Below are positions 61,984 through 64,000 of a DNA stretch of 64,000 nt, piece by piece. Origin of the DNA: Actinomucor elegans (Eukaryota > Mucoromycota > Mucoromycetes > Mucorales > Mucoraceae). Position 1 is the stretch's first letter, and each line of letters begins with the position of its first letter. Both the position numbers and the translations under genes were made by a program. The stretch spans positions 2,914,001-2,978,000 of the forward strand of contig JAMSLZ010000002.1 of NCBI GenBank assembly GCA_026027325.1, in the 5' to 3' direction. Under the pieces are notes generated by a model. It was not told the DNA's origin and ran no database searches. It saw only the letters and a list, made by a program, of their open reading frames with translations.

Positions 61984-62757
61984 CAACAACGTCCATTCCA
62001 AGGACCTGAACATCTTCACCAGAGTCTCCCATGTGTATTTTTATGTTGTGGAGTATGCTCTTGTTAACACGAATGTTTTTATTTAGCTGTATAATTTCTA
62101 TGTCAGTTGGCACACCAACAGGCTTTATCTCCATTGAGTTCAATTCAATTTCAAATGGCTCGTCTTTTTCTCCAACAAGCTCAGACAAAAGCAACAAGTC
62201 GATCTTTCTCCTAAATATATTTTGCGATAATGCACCATATTCAAGCTCGTTTAGTTGACGCTCAACCTTACTCGCGAAGCAAGTCGATTCTCCTCTAAAT
62301 AGATAAAACAAATATTAGTAAACACCATCGAAACATACCAACTTACCTTCTTAATATGATTTCTGTGTTTATAAACAAGATATACAGAAGATGCTTCCAA
62401 TAGAATCCAGCATCTTCTTCCATGTTCTTTTCCTTATCCCATTTCTTTTGCCTACCTTTGTGGTAGTTCTTATAGGCTCTATCAAGGCCTTAACACCTCT
62501 TGGTGCTTTTTTGAGGGGTTTGATTGTTTGTAGTGAATTTTGGAAGTTGTTTTTACAAGTAGACAAGTTTACAAAAGGGTTCGGCTTTTGACACTACTCA
62601 AAATACTTTGGTAATGTCCATTTTGATAGACTTTTTTTTAAAGAAGTCATCGATGTTTACAGACTCAGGAGCGACATAGTCTTTCGGATTCATGCCAAGA
62701 TCTTCAATGCTTGCTTTATGAAAGTACGGGAAAGCACGATATTATTTTCCTGGATTG
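61984..62757 (-). pseudogene. Decayed gene with nuclease-like motif (copy B)
   Basis: Minus strand from 62,757: FHKASIEDLGMNPKDYVAPE and VNIDDFFKKKSIKMDITKVF end in a stop. Frame-changed pieces (EEDAGFYWKHLLYILFINTE) run to a donor at 62,346. The last exon (62,294-61,984) is clean: GESTCFASKVERQLNELEYG, then FRRKIDLLLLSELVGEKDEP, IELNSMEIKPVG. The spacing of KID and MEIK again resembles a PD-(D/E)XK core. The first part matches copy A. Stops and frame breaks show it is not functional as assembled. Confidence 0.5.
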
Positions 62758-64000
62758 TGAGGCACTTTTTTCTTTTCTTTTTTTAAAAGTGTGACATTTT
62801 AATTTTTTTTTTTCTTGGGATATCGTTTTGGTAAAAGGTGTACAATATTAGGGCTCATGCTGTCATTTTTATTGGTTAGAGGTTATTGAACAGTATGGTA
62901 TTCTCTATGGTTTGGTTTAATTCAATGAAGTAAACTCACTTTGTTATTATCTAGTCCATCTATAACCTCAAAGATAAGCTGTAAAAAAAATGCTTACAGC
63001 GCGTACCATCTCTTGTATTTACATTAATAAAATTAAAAAAGTGCAATTTCTGTTCCAATCCATATCTTCATTCCAAAACTTTAGCCTTTGTTTTTCTAAA
63101 GCTTCCTAGGAAGCTCTGGAAGGAACTTTTGCCTCTAACTTTTTTTCAATGTAAGAGAGGCATGGCTAAAAAGATGGCTGTGCAAGGATCAGAGTTATCT
63201 TTTTTTTTTGGATCTATGGATAATAGAGAACAGTAGGTGGAATATAGCAGTAATCCGTTCTAAGTATGCTTTTTTATACTTTTTCAGCTCATTATGTTAC
63301 CTAATGACTGTGTCGATATTTGTCATCTAGTAGCTTGTTGACTTCAGTTTATAGTGATTTACTGATAACTCAAGACAATGCTACAATGAAGGACCGGAAT
63401 GGTAAGTCATTAGTTCGGGTTAACGGTATATTAAGATATGTGTCTTTACTGCTATTCTTACGTAATGTAATAAATCGTTATTTATCTGTATCGGATATCT
63501 ACATTTTAGGTATGGGTAATAATGAGTTGCATTTCAAGCTATTCATAAAGACAACCGTATGGCTCTATACAAGCACCAATACAATGTATTCTTTTATTGA
63601 TATGGTCATGAGCGTATACTACAATTGTAATGAAAACAGTGTGACAGATAAAGTCTGAGCCCTGAGAAAAGGTAGTATAATATAATTAATTATCGCAAGA
63701 ACAGATCAGTACGTAAATTTGATCCAATAATCCAGTCTAGATGTACCATGGCGTATACTAATAAAATTGTATTTTACCATCTAACTATCTTGTAGAACAT
63801 ACATCATTTGAAAAAAAAAAATAACAATCTTTAAAATTTTTATTAATTACTGAAGGTTGTAGCATGTTGATACAGTCTTTCTTTTATACAACAATTCTCT
63901 TTCTTTCTTTTTTTTTTTTGTACAATTTTCTAATATATATATATATAACTTAGAAAAGTTCAGTATGGCACACTTTTTCAAATAGTAATTTTGATTGATT
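62758..64000. other. Gene-poor right end of the window
   Basis: A 112-codon open frame at 63,320-63,658 starts at TTG, not ATG, and shows no motif or splice context. T- and A-rich tracts and a short TA repeat near 63,933-63,947 are the only other structure. Confidence 0.35.

Noticed and set aside
63320..63658. 112-codon ORF near the right end
   Set aside because: Starts at TTG, has no recognisable motif, and no splice partner was found; not enough for a gene call.

Overview
This 64 kb window comes from an AT-rich, intron-rich filamentous fungus. It is most likely an early-diverging Mucoromycota (Mucorales-like) genome. The signs are short introns (mostly 45-75 bp, GTAAGT...TAG), compact convergent and divergent gene pairs, a GPI-type chitin deacetylase, a ten-finger TFIIIA, and an unusually mixed set of transposon relics (DIRS-like, LTR, CACTA, SINE, TIR element). 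The lineage is my inference from gene style, not from a marker gene.

Layout. 1-1,109: the 5' part of SEC61 alpha (minus strand). 1.1-8.3 kb: a repeat nest with a decayed DIRS-type tyrosine recombinase, a 281-bp inverted repeat pair, a 14-unit 83-bp minisatellite, a broken gag-like ORF and a solo LTR with its target duplication. 8.5-10.6 kb: a nine-exon lineage-specific gene with a PD-(D/E)XK nuclease-like signature and one frameshift. 11.0-12.7 kb: a tandem array of about 530-bp units, each carrying the same 57-codon ORF. 12.8-16.5 kb: a probable small membrane protein and a DUF2408-type gene. 17.9-21.1 kb: a small TIR element and a multi-membrane-span gene. 22.0 kb: a SINE with target duplication. 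23.2-24.5 kb: chitin deacetylase.

27.5-49.7 kb is a gene-dense housekeeping block: peroxisomal adenine nucleotide carrier, a C2H2 factor, the MYST acetyltransferase ESA1/KAT5, PAN2 deadenylase, a tricalbin ER-plasma membrane tether, a Cti6-like PHD protein, a GEN1/Yen1-type nuclease, roadblock dynein light chain and TFIIIA. These act in separate processes (chromatin, mRNA decay, membrane contact, recombination, Pol III transcription) and form no pathway cluster. Several neighbours are packed tail to tail (80 bp and 2 bp apart).

49.8-55.0 kb: a complete 5,237-bp CACTA (EnSpm/CMC) transposon with CACTA ends, a 3-bp target duplication, a six-exon TNP2-like transposase, a divergent accessory ORF and subterminal repeat arrays. 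It is inserted 126 bp upstream of the TFIIIA start codon. 55.7-57.7 kb: a small zinc-finger-like protein and a double BTB/T1 protein. 57.7-64 kb: gene-poor, with two relics of one decayed gene family.

Three apparent single-base losses in homopolymers (one in the nuclease-like gene, two in tricalbin) otherwise leave every exon phase consistent. They look like assembly errors or very recent mutations. All gene models are hand-spliced from the sequence; family names rest on motif recognition without a database search.
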